A program made the position numbers and the translations under genes. The notes beneath the pieces are model-generated. The model did not search any database. It had not been told where the DNA came from and was given only the letters and a program-made list of their open reading frames with translations. Positions 9,300 to 17,730 of a DNA stretch of 64,000 bases are shown here, in pieces; position 1 is the stretch's first letter, and each line of letters starts with the position of its first letter. Where the stretch lies: the NCBI RefSeq assembly GCF_036967205.1, contig NZ_CP146022.1, positions 7,378,001 through 7,442,000 of the forward strand. The letters are read 5' to 3'. Source of the DNA: Streptomyces sp. Q6 (GTDB taxonomy: Bacteria > Actinomycetota > Actinomycetes > Streptomycetales > Streptomycetaceae).

Positions 9300-10393
9300 A
9301 TGAACAGCATGAACACGCCATCGCTGCCGCCCGTCCGTGTGGGTGCGCTCGTCCCGCTGTCACCGCCCGGCTGGGTGGAGGCGGGCCGGCACCTGCTCGC
9401 CGGGCTCGAACTGGCCGTCGACGAGGTCAACGCCTCCGGCGGGATCGCCGGGCGCCCCCTCGCACTGGCCGTCAGGGACACCGCGGCCGACCCGGGACGG
9501 GCCGCGACGGCCGTGGACGAACTGGCGGGCCTGGGCGTCGCCGCCGTCGTGGGGAGTACCACAGCGTCGTCGCCCGTGCCGCCGCCGCGCGTGCCGAAGC
9601 GGTCGGCGTGCCGTTCCTCTGCTCGTCCGCCGTGCTCGACGCGCTCACCGACGCACCGGCGCGGTGGGTGGCGCGGCTGGCTCCGGCGCAGTCCCGCGGC
9701 TGGCGGATCTTCGCGGACTTCCTGCTCGCCGAGGGCCGTCGCCGCATCGCCGTGGCGGCTCAGCCGAGCGTCTACTGGGCGGCGGGGACGGACATCCTGC
9801 GGGACCACGTCACGGCCCGCGGCGGCAGCGTGGTCGTCCTCGACGCGCACGCGCTGACCCCCGCGGCCCTGTGCGACGCGCTCGCCGCCGACGGCGCGAC
9901 GGCGCTCCTGCTCCTGGTCGGCGCGCCGGACCCGGCGGTCCCCCTCGTCAAGGCGATCCGGGCGGACCCGCGGCTCACCGAGATCCTGATCGGCGCGCCC
10001 GCCGGACAGCCGGAGTTCCCCGGATGGGCGGCGGCGCTCGGCGCCGACGGCGCCGGCATCCCGTTCCTGCGCTACCTGCCCGAACGCCTCGGCCCGCTGG
10101 GCGAGCGCGTCGACCGGCTCCTTCGCCACCGGCTGGGCGAGCCGCCCTCCTTCGTCGCGCACGAGGGCTGGGACACGATCACCGTCCTGGCCGAGTCGCT
10201 GCGCGCGCACGGCACCGACCGCGCGGCGACGGCCGCTTCCTGGCCGCACCTGACGGTCGAGGGTACCCGGGGTCCGATCCGCTTCTCGCGCACGCCGGGC
10301 ATCACCGTGGCGCAGTGGACCTGGCCGCCCGTCCAGGTGGCCGACCGGTCCCCGTCCGACCCCGGCGCCTTCCGGACGCGCTGGACGGGCTGA
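9300..10393 (+). pseudogene. Branched-chain amino acid/amide-type periplasmic-binding-fold protein, one -1 frameshift
   Basis: Translation begins at ATG 9300 and continues into a second frame after a G4 run at 9551-9554. Adding one G gives VVGEYHSVVARA and a continuous 364-residue protein. The fold is the Leu/Ile/Val-binding type: VRVGALVPLSPPG at the start, then ELAVDEVNASGGIAGRPL, which is typical of strand-helix-strand ligand-binding lobe 1. There is no signal peptide or lipobox, so it may be a cytoplasmic sensor-like relative rather than a transporter subunit. No permease or ATPase gene is adjacent. The reading frame is otherwise intact, so the break is probably a homopolymer sequencing error. 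Ligand unknown. Confidence 0.7.
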
Positions 10394-10412
10394 CGGGCGG
10401 GGCCGCAAACGC

Positions 10413-10832
10413 TCAGTAGGCGTCCCGCATCAGCTCCACCAGATCACTGTCCATGTCCATGTGCAGGGCCTCGGCGCCGGCCGGGACCAGCTCCGCCGTG
10501 TCCGTCAGGAAGCGCTCCAGCTCGCCGGTGCGGACGTGCACGATCGCGGTGCCCTCCACGGCGTGGAACTCCAGGACCGTCCGGTCGTAGCCGTAGGGCC
10601 GCACCCGCACGTCACCGGTGCCCGCGGACTCCGCCACCCCGGTGGACAGCAGCTCACGGGCGAAGGTCCAGCACACCTCGACGCCTTCGAGCGTCGCGGG
10701 GGCCGGGAAGGACATACGGACCGCGAACGGGTCCCGTACGTCGTAGCGAAGGGTCGCGGGGATGCTCGCCATCCGCGGTGCGGCGGCGACGAGACGGGCC
10801 TCTACGGCTTGCTCGATGACGGTGGACGACAA
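10413..10832 (-). CDS. SsgA-like sporulation/cell-division protein (possibly SsgD)
   Basis: The 139-residue protein belongs to the SsgA-like proteins, which are unique to morphologically complex actinomycetes and guide septum and wall events in sporulation. Family signatures are IPATLRYDVRDPFAVRMSF near residue 25, CWTFARELLSTG near residue 54 and the GTGDVRVRP core near residue 72. A TTG start at 10832 is chosen because AGGGAG lies 8 bases upstream and the length then equals the family norm of about 135-145 residues. Gene order relative to the hopanoid operon fits ssgD of S. coelicolor, but the paralogue identity rests on remembered synteny. The gene converges with the binding-protein gene. 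Confidence 0.8.
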   Translation of the reverse strand: MSSTVIEQAVEARLVAAAPRMASIPATLRYDVRDPFAVRMSFPAPATLEGVEVCWTFARELLSTGVAESAGTGDVRVRPYGYDRTVLEFHAVEGTAIVHVRTGELERFLTDTAELVPAGAEALHMDMDSDLVELMRDAY

Positions 10833-10996
10833 CGCCTGCTCCCTAGTGACGGACGATCTGAAGGCCTTACCTGAATAGACGACGGAACGATGTAATCCGT
10901 GCACCTCACGTCAGGTGAAATGCGAGTGACCTCTGTCACCGGTTTCAACCATGGTGCTCTGGACGCAGCCGGGACAGTGGACTAGCTTCGCGCGCC

Positions 10997-12091
10997 ATGA
11001 GGCGACTGAGCACGTGGGGCACACGGGGCACGCTGAGGAAACTGATGGCTCTGGTCGCGGTGGTGCTGGCGGTCTCCGCCTCCGTACCGGCCGCCGCACA
11101 GACGTCCGGCACGGGGAAGGATCCCCTCTGGGAACTGAGACCCACGAACAAGGACGTTCGGTTCCGCGGTCTCGCCGCCGTCGACCGCGACACGGCGTGG
11201 GTCGCGGGCTCGAAGGGCACCGTCCTGCGCACCACCGACGGCGGGACGCGCTGGAGCGACGTGTCGCCGCCCGCCGCGGCCGGACTCGAACTGCGGGACA
11301 TCGAGGCGTTCGACGCACGTCGCGCCGTGGCCCTAGCGATCGGCGAGGGCGAGGACTCCCGGATCTTCCGTACGGACGACGGCGGCGCGACCTGGACCGA
11401 GTCGTTCCGAAACCCCGACCCGAAGGCGTTCTACGACTGCGTCACGTTCTTCGACCACCGGCACGGGCTCGCGATGAGCGACCCGGTGGACGGCACGTAC
11501 CGCATCCTGTCGACCCGCGACGGCGGCCGATCCTGGACGGTCCTGCCGAGTGCCGGCATGCCGCCCGCGCAGACCGGCGAGGCGGGCTTCGCGGCGTCCG
11601 GCCAGTGCCTGGTGGCGTCGGGCCCGAAGGACGTCTGGCTGGCCACCGGCGGCGGCGCGACCGCCCGCGTGCTGCACTCCGCGGACCGGGGTCTGACGTG
11701 GACGGCGACCGATACGCCGATCCCGGCGGGCGACTCCGCGCGCGGTGTCTTCGGCCTCGCCTTCCGTGACCGTACGCACGGCATCGCCGTCGGCGGCGAC
11801 TACCGCGCCGACCAGCCCTCGCCGCGGGCGGCCGCGGTCACCGGCGACGCGGGCCGCACCTGGACCGGATCGGCGCAGCCGCCGCCCGCGTACCGCTCGG
11901 GTGTCGCCTGGCTCCCGCGCACGCACTCCGGGGCCCTCGCGGTCGGCCCCACCGGAACCGACCTCACCACGGACGGCGGCCGCACCTGGCGCACCGTGGA
12001 CACGGGCTCGTACGACACGGTCGACTGCACCCGGGACGGGGCCTGCTGGGCGTCCGGCGAGAAGGGGCGGGTGGCGCGCCTGCGGCGTTAG
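10997..12091 (+). CDS. Secreted Asp-box (BNR) beta-propeller protein, YCF48/HCF136-like
   Basis: The 364-residue protein starts with a classic secretion signal: RR near the N-terminus, a hydrophobic run of about 17 residues and an AxA site near residue 35. The mature part is a propeller built from repeats of about 45 residues, each with an Asp-box such as TTDGGTRW, RTDDGGATW, TRDGGRSW, SADRGLTW and TTDGGRTW. Similar propellers occur in sialidases and in photosystem-assembly factor YCF48. The catalytic residues of sialidases are not apparent, so a binding or assembly role outside the membrane is more likely. Its stop codon overlaps the stop of the converging YciI gene by three bases. Confidence 0.82.
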   Translation: MRRLSTWGTRGTLRKLMALVAVVLAVSASVPAAAQTSGTGKDPLWELRPTNKDVRFRGLAAVDRDTAWVAGSKGTVLRTTDGGTRWSDVSPPAAAGLELRDIEAFDARRAVALAIGEGEDSRIFRTDDGGATWTESFRNPDPKAFYDCVTFFDHRHGLAMSDPVDGTYRILSTRDGGRSWTVLPSAGMPPAQTGEAGFAASGQCLVASGPKDVWLATGGGATARVLHSADRGLTWTATDTPIPAGDSARGVFGLAFRDRTHGIAVGGDYRADQPSPRAAAVTGDAGRTWTGSAQPPPAYRSGVAWLPRTHSGALAVGPTGTDLTTDGGRTWRTVDTGSYDTVDCTRDGACWASGEKGRVARLRR

Positions 12092-12390
12092 CCGGCGGGC
12101 GACTCCTGCCGGAAGGTGGCCAGTTCGGGGGCGGTCCGCGCCGCGATGAACTCGGTGATCCCGTACGCGCACACCCCGCCGGTCACGAAGGGGTCGGTCG
12201 CCGCGAGCTGTTCGACGGCCCGGCGATCGTCCCCCGCGGCGATGATGATGCCGCCGTCGCGCGGCTCCTTGCGGCCCGCCGCGAGGAAGGTCCCCGCGGC
12301 GAAGTGCCCGTCGAGCCAGGCGCGGTGCGCCTCCAGGAGGGCGTCCACGCGCTCGATCGGTGCCGTGTATGTCAATTCCAGTACGAACAT
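12088..12390 (-). CDS. YciI family protein
   Basis: This 100-residue protein has a ferredoxin-like alpha/beta fold. It starts MFVLELTYTAPIERVDALLEAH and contains the conserved HRAWLDGHFAAGTFLAAG segment with the family His/Asp pair, then GGIIIAAGDDRRAVEQLAATDPF. YciI proteins are small dimeric enzymes or accessory proteins of mostly unknown function. ATG 12390 is the natural start. The stop (TAA on this strand, 12090-12088) interleaves with the TAG of the propeller gene. Confidence 0.85.
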   Translation of the reverse strand: MFVLELTYTAPIERVDALLEAHRAWLDGHFAAGTFLAAGRKEPRDGGIIIAAGDDRRAVEQLAATDPFVTGGVCAYGITEFIAARTAPELATFRQESPAG

Positions 12391-12454
12391 GATCGTCAGG
12401 GTACGCGCGGTCTTGTGGCGTGCGTTGAAGTGTGCGTGATCTACGCATAGGGCG

Positions 12455-12641
12455 ATGCCCGGAGCCACCCCCGCGATCGCCCTGCGCGAGGCGTACGGCG
12501 AGGTGCACGCCGTCGACGGCATCCAACTCGACGTCGCCGAGGGCGAGTCCGGGCACGTGCGAAGAGGTCCCGCCGCCTGTGATCCCGGTGTACGCGGCCC
12601 AGCGCCTGTCGTCCGACACGACGGCGGGCGGCAGGCTCTGA
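12455..12641 (+). pseudogene. Remnant of an ABC transporter ATPase N-terminus
   Basis: The first 32 codons from ATG 12455 read like the start of a drug-export-type ATPase: AIALREAYGEVHAVDGIQL followed by DVAEGES. This matches the usual strand before Walker A. The Walker A sequence never appears, and from about 12550 the reading frame becomes unrelated low-complexity sequence. The frame has no stop until well inside the next gene. The 187 bases to 12641 otherwise hold no recognisable gene. It is best read as a decayed fragment. The neighbourhood has no permease. Confidence 0.4.
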
Positions 12642-12655
12642 CCGTCCGACGCGCC

Positions 12656-13123
12656 CTAGGCGCCCGTCATCAGCCGGGACATGCCCACCGACCCGTACGA
12701 CGAGGTCTCGACGAACCCGAACTTCTCGTAGAGGAACTTCGCGGGGCCGTCCGCGATGAGCGACACGTACGCCGTCGCGGGCGCGCGCCGCTCCAGCTCC
12801 TGCGTGAGCGCGGCCATGATGCGCTTGCCGAGGCCCGCGCCCTGGTGGTCGGGGTGCACGCAGATGTCGACGATCAGGAACGCCGTGCCGCCGTCCCCGA
12901 CGATCCGGCCCATCCCGATCGGCTCGCCCTCGTGCCGCAGCACGACGCCGTACCAGGTGTGGGGCAGGGCGAGGGCGGCCGCCTCGGGGGACTTGTCGGA
13001 CAGGCCCGCGTCCGTGCGCAGCCGCCGGTACACCTCGACGGACGGAACCCCGGGCTCCAATACGTAAGGGGCCGCGTGAGGGTCCACGTCAACACCTTCG
13101 TAAGGGTCGATGGAGTCATTCAT
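12656..13123 (-). CDS. GNAT family N-acetyltransferase
   Basis: The 155-residue protein has the GCN5 acetyltransferase fold. The acetyl-CoA pyrophosphate-binding loop is visible as VHPDHQGAGLGKRIMAAL (motif A, V-x-x-x-x-Q/R-G-x-G-x-G/A), preceded by IVDICV. LYEKFGFVE near the end is the usual motif B. Expected reaction: transfer of an acetyl group to an amine. The substrate is unknown. ATG 13123 is preceded by TAAGG and by a promoter shared back-to-back with the endonuclease V gene. Confidence 0.88.
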   Translation of the reverse strand: MNDSIDPYEGVDVDPHAAPYVLEPGVPSVEVYRRLRTDAGLSDKSPEAAALALPHTWYGVVLRHEGEPIGMGRIVGDGGTAFLIVDICVHPDHQGAGLGKRIMAALTQELERRAPATAYVSLIADGPAKFLYEKFGFVETSSYGSVGMSRLMTGA

Positions 13124-13130
13124 GCCTTAC

Positions 13131-13161
13131 ATCATACGAGGGTGCGGGGCGCCGCTGTCTA
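13131..13161 (-). promoter_or_regulatory. Sigma-70-type promoter for the GNAT gene
   Basis: On the minus strand, TAGACA (13161-13156) and TATGAT (13136-13131) are separated by 19 bases. The -10 hexamer lies 7 bases from the ATG, so the transcript would be leaderless or have a very short leader. The hexamers are good but the spacer is longer than the optimum. Confidence 0.45.
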
Positions 13162-13171
13162 GGGTGTGGGC

Positions 13172-13876
13172 ATGCTCACGACCACGGGGATCCCTGACGG
13201 CTGGCCGACGGACGAGGCCGCGGCGCGCGCGGTGCAGGACGCGCTGCGCGACCGCGTCGCCCTGGACGAGGCCGGCCCGCCGCCGGGGACCGGCACCGTC
13301 ACCGGCATCGACGTCGCGTACGACGACGAGCACGACGTCGTCGCCGCGGCCGCCGTCGTCCTGGACGCGGCCACGCTCGACGTGCTCGAAGAGGCGACGG
13401 CCGTCGGGCACGTCGCCTTCCCCTACGTTCCCGGGCTGTTGGCGTTCCGCGAGATCCCGGCCGTCCTCGGTGCCCTGGAGGCGCTGCGCACCGATCCCGG
13501 GCTCGTGGTCTGCGACGGCTACGGCCGCGCGCATCCGCGCCGCTTCGGCCTGGCGAGCCACCTCGGCGTGCTCACCGGGCTGCCGACGATGGGCGTCGCG
13601 AAGAACCCGTTCGCCTTCGCGCACGGCGAGTTGGGCCGGGCGCGGGGGAGCACGGCCGCCCTCCTGGACGGCGCCGAGGAGGTCGGCCGCGCGCTGCGCA
13701 CCCGCGACGGCGTGAAGCCGGTCTACGTGTCCGTGGGCCACCGGATCTCCCTGGACAACGCGTGCGCGCACGCGCTGTCCCTGACCCCGGCCTATCGCGT
13801 CCCGGAGACCACGCGACGGGCCGACCGGCTGTGCAGGGACGCCCTGGTCAGCGCTCGGCGGCGACCCGGAACGTGA
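13172..13876 (+). CDS. nfi: Endonuclease V (deoxyinosine repair)
   Basis: The 234-residue protein matches endonuclease V, which nicks DNA one base 3' of deoxyinosine to start repair of deaminated adenine. Catalytic motifs are present: GIDVAY (Asp 47), YVPGLLAFREIP (Glu 94) and CDGYGRAHPRRFGLASHLGV (Asp 115), with GVAKNPF near residue 141. ATG 13172 is preferred to the in-frame GTG six bases earlier because a GGGTG site sits at suitable distance. The gene is divergent from the GNAT gene. Its last 29 bases overlap the end of the convergent reductase gene. Confidence 0.92.
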   Translation: MLTTTGIPDGWPTDEAAARAVQDALRDRVALDEAGPPPGTGTVTGIDVAYDDEHDVVAAAAVVLDAATLDVLEEATAVGHVAFPYVPGLLAFREIPAVLGALEALRTDPGLVVCDGYGRAHPRRFGLASHLGVLTGLPTMGVAKNPFAFAHGELGRARGSTAALLDGAEEVGRALRTRDGVKPVYVSVGHRISLDNACAHALSLTPAYRVPETTRRADRLCRDALVSARRRPGT

Positions 13877-15050
13877 TCCCGGCCGCCCGCAGCCGCTCGA
13901 TCAGCGCGTCGCCCATCGCCACGACCGTCGTCACCTGCCCTGCGGTGTCCGGAAGTTCGTCCTGCGCGAGACACATCGCGGACTCGGCGAGCATCTTCGC
14001 CGTCTCGTCGTACCCGGGGTCGCCGCCGGCCACCTCGGTGAACACCCGGCGCCCGCCGCCCTCGCCGACGAACCGCACCGAGAACCAGCTCTTCGCCCGG
14101 CGCTCCCGGCCCGGCCCGTCGCCGGGCAGCAGCCGCCCGCCCAGCCACCGCCGTGCGGGCGGCACCTGGGCCGCCGCGAACAGGGCACCGGCCGCCGCGA
14201 CCCCGCCCACCGCGACCGGCAGCGACTTCACGGCCGCGTAGTGCCGGTAGCGGAAGTCGGGCCCGTAGGACTCCAGGGCGCGCGCCGAGCGCTGCACCAC
14301 CTGCGGGTCGATCGTGGGCAGCGGCACCGCCCACGCCCCGACCTCCTTGGCGAAACGCGGGGTCCCGGTCGGCGCGTACGCGGTGCGGCCCACGAGCCGC
14401 GGCTGGTGGCGCCGCCGGTCCTGGTGCGCGGCGACCATCTGCCGGGCCCGCCCGAACTGGTTCAGGGCGGAGGCGAACGTGCCGCCCGAGAACGTCGCGT
14501 TCGACCGTACGAAACCGTCGACCCGCAGCGGCACGCCCTTGGGCAGCTGCCGCACCGTGAAGTACGCGCCCAGGTCGTGCGGGATCGAGTCGAAGCCACA
14601 GGCGTGCACCAGCCGGGCGCCCGTCTCGCGCGCGCGGGCGTCGTGGCGCACATACATGAGGTCCACGAACTCCGGCTCGCCCGTGAGGTCCACATAGTCG
14701 GTGCCCGCGTCGGCGCAGGCCGCGACGAGCCCTTCGCCGTACTCCAGGTACGGGCCCACGGTCGTGGCCACCACGCGCGCGCGGGCGGCCAGTTCGCGCA
14801 GACTCGCCCGGTCGGCGACGTCCGCGCGCACCAGCGGGAGCACCGCGCACGACGGATCGATCCCGGTGAGCCGCTCGCGCAGCCGCTCCAGCTTCGCCGT
14901 GTCCCGGCCCGCGATCGCCCAGCGCAACCCCTCGGGGGCGTGCGCCGCGAGGTATTCGGCGGTGAGCACCCCGACGAAGCCCGTCGCCCCGAACAGCACC
15001 ACGTCGTACGGCCTGTCCGCCCTGCCGTCTGTCGTACCCGACTCGTTCAT
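13848..15050 (-). CDS. Saccharopine-dehydrogenase-like / trans-acting enoyl reductase family protein
   Basis: The 400-residue protein opens with an NAD(P)-binding Rossmann motif, VVLFGATGFVGVLTAEYL, followed by the AGRD segment that usually selects NADP(H). The core TVGPYLEYGEGLVAACADAG and CGFDSIPHDLGAYF are hallmarks of the saccharopine dehydrogenase-like oxidoreductases and the mycobacterial trans-acting enoyl reductase group (Rv2449c/Rv2953 type). It probably reduces a lipid or polyketide intermediate, although no polyketide synthase is nearby. ATG 15050 has GAGGGA at good spacing. The gene converges with endonuclease V with a 29-bp overlap. Confidence 0.85.
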   Translation of the reverse strand: MNESGTTDGRADRPYDVVLFGATGFVGVLTAEYLAAHAPEGLRWAIAGRDTAKLERLRERLTGIDPSCAVLPLVRADVADRASLRELAARARVVATTVGPYLEYGEGLVAACADAGTDYVDLTGEPEFVDLMYVRHDARARETGARLVHACGFDSIPHDLGAYFTVRQLPKGVPLRVDGFVRSNATFSGGTFASALNQFGRARQMVAAHQDRRRHQPRLVGRTAYAPTGTPRFAKEVGAWAVPLPTIDPQVVQRSARALESYGPDFRYRHYAAVKSLPVAVGGVAAAGALFAAAQVPPARRWLGGRLLPGDGPGRERRAKSWFSVRFVGEGGGRRVFTEVAGGDPGYDETAKMLAESAMCLAQDELPDTAGQVTTVVAMGDALIERLRAAGITFRVAAER

Positions 15051-15150
15051 GACATCCCTCACCGTGCGTCGCGCGCCGTTGTCGGTGGCCGAGGCTAGCG
15101 TGGACGGGGAGCGGGGCCGCACGGGCCCCTGCCCGGAAGCGGAGGCCGCC

Positions 15151-15549
15151 GTGACCGAACCGAGGAAACCGTCGCAGCGGGCCCTGCGCACGTGGGCCCG
15201 GGTGCGGGAGTTCGCGCTCGGGCTGCCCGGCGCCACCGAGGAGTTCCCCTGGGGCGAGACGGTGGCGAAGGTGAACAAGAAGGTGTTCGTCTTCATGGGC
15301 GTCGACGACGGCACCTACCCGATGGGCCTGACCGTCAAGCTCACGGACGAGGAGGCCCATGCCCACGCCCTGACGGCGCCCGGTGCCGAGCCCGCCGGGT
15401 ACGGGCTCGGCAAGGCGGGCTGGGTGCGCGTCCCGCTGGACGAGAAGGGCGCACCGGCCGCGGACCTGCTGTGCGACTGGGTGGAGGAGAGCTACCGGAC
15501 GATCGCGCCCAAGAGGCTCATCGCCGAGCTGGACGGCGCGGGGGAGTGA
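15151..15549 (+). CDS. MmcQ/YjbR family protein
   Basis: The 132-residue protein has the double-wing CyaY-like fold of the YjbR family. Signatures are FALGLPGATEEFPWGETVAKV near the N-terminus, KVFVFMG and MGLTVKLT, then GLGKAGWVRVPL and the C-terminal SYRTIAPKRL. Family members are described as DNA-binding-like, but their molecular role is not established. GTG 15151 is chosen because GGAGG is 7 bases upstream. It is divergent from the reductase gene. Confidence 0.85.
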   Translation: MTEPRKPSQRALRTWARVREFALGLPGATEEFPWGETVAKVNKKVFVFMGVDDGTYPMGLTVKLTDEEAHAHALTAPGAEPAGYGLGKAGWVRVPLDEKGAPAADLLCDWVEESYRTIAPKRLIAELDGAGE

Positions 15550-15586
15550 TCCTCGGTCGCGTCCGCCGGGATCGCGTCGGCCGGGG

Positions 15587-16336
15587 TCACGTCCGCTGGG
15601 ACGCGGCCGCCAGCGCCTTGAGGTCGACGGTCTCGTCGGCCGAGGGCTCCTGCGGTTCGACCGCCTTGCCGTAGTCGCTGAAGGTCGCCGTGTTGGGGCT
15701 CTCGCCGCCGCTCGACGTGGTGCGCAGGATGTACGGCTTGCCCTCGGTGGCGACGTAGAGCGTCAGCGTCTCGCCGCCGGACGCCTTCTTCGTGAGCTTG
15801 ATCGCCTCCTTGCCGTCGACGGTGGTCGTGCCTGCCTTCTTGAGCCCCTTGCGCTCGGACTTGTCCTCGTCCATCGACGCCACGAGCCCCTGCTTGTCGC
15901 ACAGGCCCTGCGTCATGGAGTCGTCCGCCGGTGTCTTGACCCACTTGTCCTTGACCTTCGGCACGATCTTCCCGGCCCCGGGCTGCTCCTTCAGGGCGGT
16001 CTGCCAGTACTTCTCGTCGCCCCGCAGATAGAGCGTGCCGTCGAGGTGGCGCACGTCGGCGGTCGTGCCCGCCGTCTTGATGGTGCCGTCGCAGTTCTTG
16101 CGCTGGTCCACCGCCAGATCCACGGTGAGTTCCTCGCCGCCGGACTGCCGCATCCTGCCCTTCACGTGCATCGAGTCGGCCTGTTCCGTGGCCTTGACCG
16201 CGTCGGCCGCTATCCGGTCGGCGCTCGTTCCCTTGAAGGCCTCGCCACCTTCGTCACTGTCACCACCGCACCCCACGAGCCCCAGTAACGACATTCCGGC
16301 GACGGCGGTCAGTGTCAGCACACGACTCCCGTGCAT
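15587..16336 (-). CDS. LppX/LprAFG-like lipoprotein
   Basis: The 249-residue precursor has a lipoprotein signal ending in the lipobox LVGC near residue 23, so it should be diacylglyceryl-modified and anchored on the outer face of the membrane. The mature domain shows the LppX/LprG-type pattern: LAVDQRKNCDGTI, DVRHLDGTLYLRGDEKYWQTAL and GKPYILRTTSSGGES. Such proteins form a half-barrel that carries lipids. Two cysteines (near residues 82 and 144) may form a disulfide. A terminal segment PSADETVDLKAL closes the protein. The cargo is unknown. Confidence 0.8.
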   Translation of the reverse strand: MHGSRVLTLTAVAGMSLLGLVGCGGDSDEGGEAFKGTSADRIAADAVKATEQADSMHVKGRMRQSGGEELTVDLAVDQRKNCDGTIKTAGTTADVRHLDGTLYLRGDEKYWQTALKEQPGAGKIVPKVKDKWVKTPADDSMTQGLCDKQGLVASMDEDKSERKGLKKAGTTTVDGKEAIKLTKKASGGETLTLYVATEGKPYILRTTSSGGESPNTATFSDYGKAVEPQEPSADETVDLKALAAASQRT

Positions 16337-16470
16337 CTCTTGGTCTCCCTTCCGAGGAACTTACGGACGAAATCCCCGAATACCCCACGAGTCCGGGTGG
16401 TCACCGGAAGGCAGGTGTCCACTTTGCGCGGCGAGGGAGGGCGCGCGGAGCGTGAGCCCGTAAATTGGCT

Positions 16471-16478
16471 AAGCGCTT
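16471..16478 (+). promoter_or_regulatory. Candidate TetR-type half-palindrome before the beta-oxidation genes
   Basis: The perfect 8-bp palindrome AAGCGCTT lies in GCTAAGCGCTTGCT, 87 bases upstream of the racemase ATG. This resembles TAAGC/GCTTGCT elements used by TetR repressors of acyl-CoA catabolic genes. It is short, so confidence is low. Confidence 0.3.
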
Positions 16479-16564
16479 GCTCGTTCGGGGCTTGTGCTCA
16501 CCGGAACGTGTTCTTAGCATCACTGGTGTTACATCAGTTGTGTCACAGACTAGGGACGTGACGG

Positions 16565-17722
16565 ATGGCAGTGGCAGGCACCGAAACCCGCGACCGGCAG
16601 GGCGGCCCGCTCACCGGGGTGCGCGTCGTCGAGCTCGCCGGCATCGGCCCCGGACCGTTCGCCGCGATGCTCCTCGCCGACCTGGGCGCCGACGTCGTAC
16701 GCGTCGACCGGCCCGGCGGCTCCGGCCTCGCGATCGACCCCGCGTACGACATCACCAACCGCAACAAGCGCTCCGTCCTCGTCGACCTGAAGGCCGAGGG
16801 CGGCTCCGAGCAGGTGCTCCAACTCGTCGAGCGCGCCGACGTGCTGATCGAGGGCTACCGCCCCGGCGTCGCCGAGCGCCTCGGCGTCGGACCCGAGGAG
16901 TGCCGCGCCCGCAACCCGAAACTGGTCTACGGCCGGATGACCGGCTGGGGCCAGGAGGGCCCCCTCGCGCAGCGCGCCGGGCACGACATCGCCTACATCG
17001 CGCTCACCGGCACCCTCGGCATGATCGGCAAGCCCGGCGAACCCCCGACCGTCCCCGCCAACCTCGTCGGGGACTACGCGGGCGGCTCGCTGTACCTGGT
17101 CGTCGGCATCCTCGCCGCCCTCCACCACGCGCGCGACACCGGGGCGGGCCAGGTCGTCGACGCCGCCATCGTCGACGGCGCGTCCCACCTCGCCGCGATG
17201 ATCCACGGCATGCTCGCGGCCGGCGGCTGGCAGGACCGGCGCGGCGCCAACCTGCTCGACGGCGGCTGTCCGTTCTACGGCACGTACGAGACCGCCGACG
17301 GCCGGTACATGGCGGTCGGCGCCCTGGAGCAGCAGTTCTACGACGAGTTCATCGCACTCATGGGCCTCGCGGACATCGCTCCCGCACGCAAGGACCTCAC
17401 ACGCTGGGACGAGCTGCGCGACGCCGTCGCCGCCCGCTTCAAGGACCGTACGAGAGACGAGTGGACGGCCGTCTTCGAGGGCTCGGACGCCTGCGTCGCC
17501 CCCGTGCTCTCGCTGCGCGAGGCGCCCGCCCACCCGCACCTCGCCGCCCGCGGCACCTTCGTCGAGCACGGCGGCATCACCCAGCCCGCCCCCGCGCCCC
17601 GCTTCTCGGCCACCCCCGCCACCGTCCGCTCGGGCCCCGCCCGGCCGGGCGCCGACACCGCCGACGTCGCCCGCGACTGGGGCGTACCGGCGCTGCACGA
17701 GCCCACGAAGAAAGGCAGTTGA
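16565..17722 (+). CDS. CaiB/BaiF CoA-transferase family, alpha-methylacyl-CoA racemase type
   Basis: The 385-residue protein belongs to the family III CoA-transferase fold. The racemase subgroup is indicated by GHDIAYIALTG (His), LVGDYAGGS (Asp) and ALEQQFYDEFI (Glu), the positions used for proton transfer in mycobacterial MCR. It would invert the 2-methyl centre of branched acyl-CoAs so that acyl-CoA dehydrogenase can act. It is the first gene of a beta-oxidation run, and its stop overlaps a possible TTG start of the next gene (TTGA), so the two are probably co-translated. ATG 16565 follows a 228-bp promoter region. Confidence 0.88.
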   Translation: MAVAGTETRDRQGGPLTGVRVVELAGIGPGPFAAMLLADLGADVVRVDRPGGSGLAIDPAYDITNRNKRSVLVDLKAEGGSEQVLQLVERADVLIEGYRPGVAERLGVGPEECRARNPKLVYGRMTGWGQEGPLAQRAGHDIAYIALTGTLGMIGKPGEPPTVPANLVGDYAGGSLYLVVGILAALHHARDTGAGQVVDAAIVDGASHLAAMIHGMLAAGGWQDRRGANLLDGGCPFYGTYETADGRYMAVGALEQQFYDEFIALMGLADIAPARKDLTRWDELRDAVAARFKDRTRDEWTAVFEGSDACVAPVLSLREAPAHPHLAARGTFVEHGGITQPAPAPRFSATPATVRSGPARPGADTADVARDWGVPALHEPTKKGS

Positions 17723-17730
17723 TCGCGAGC

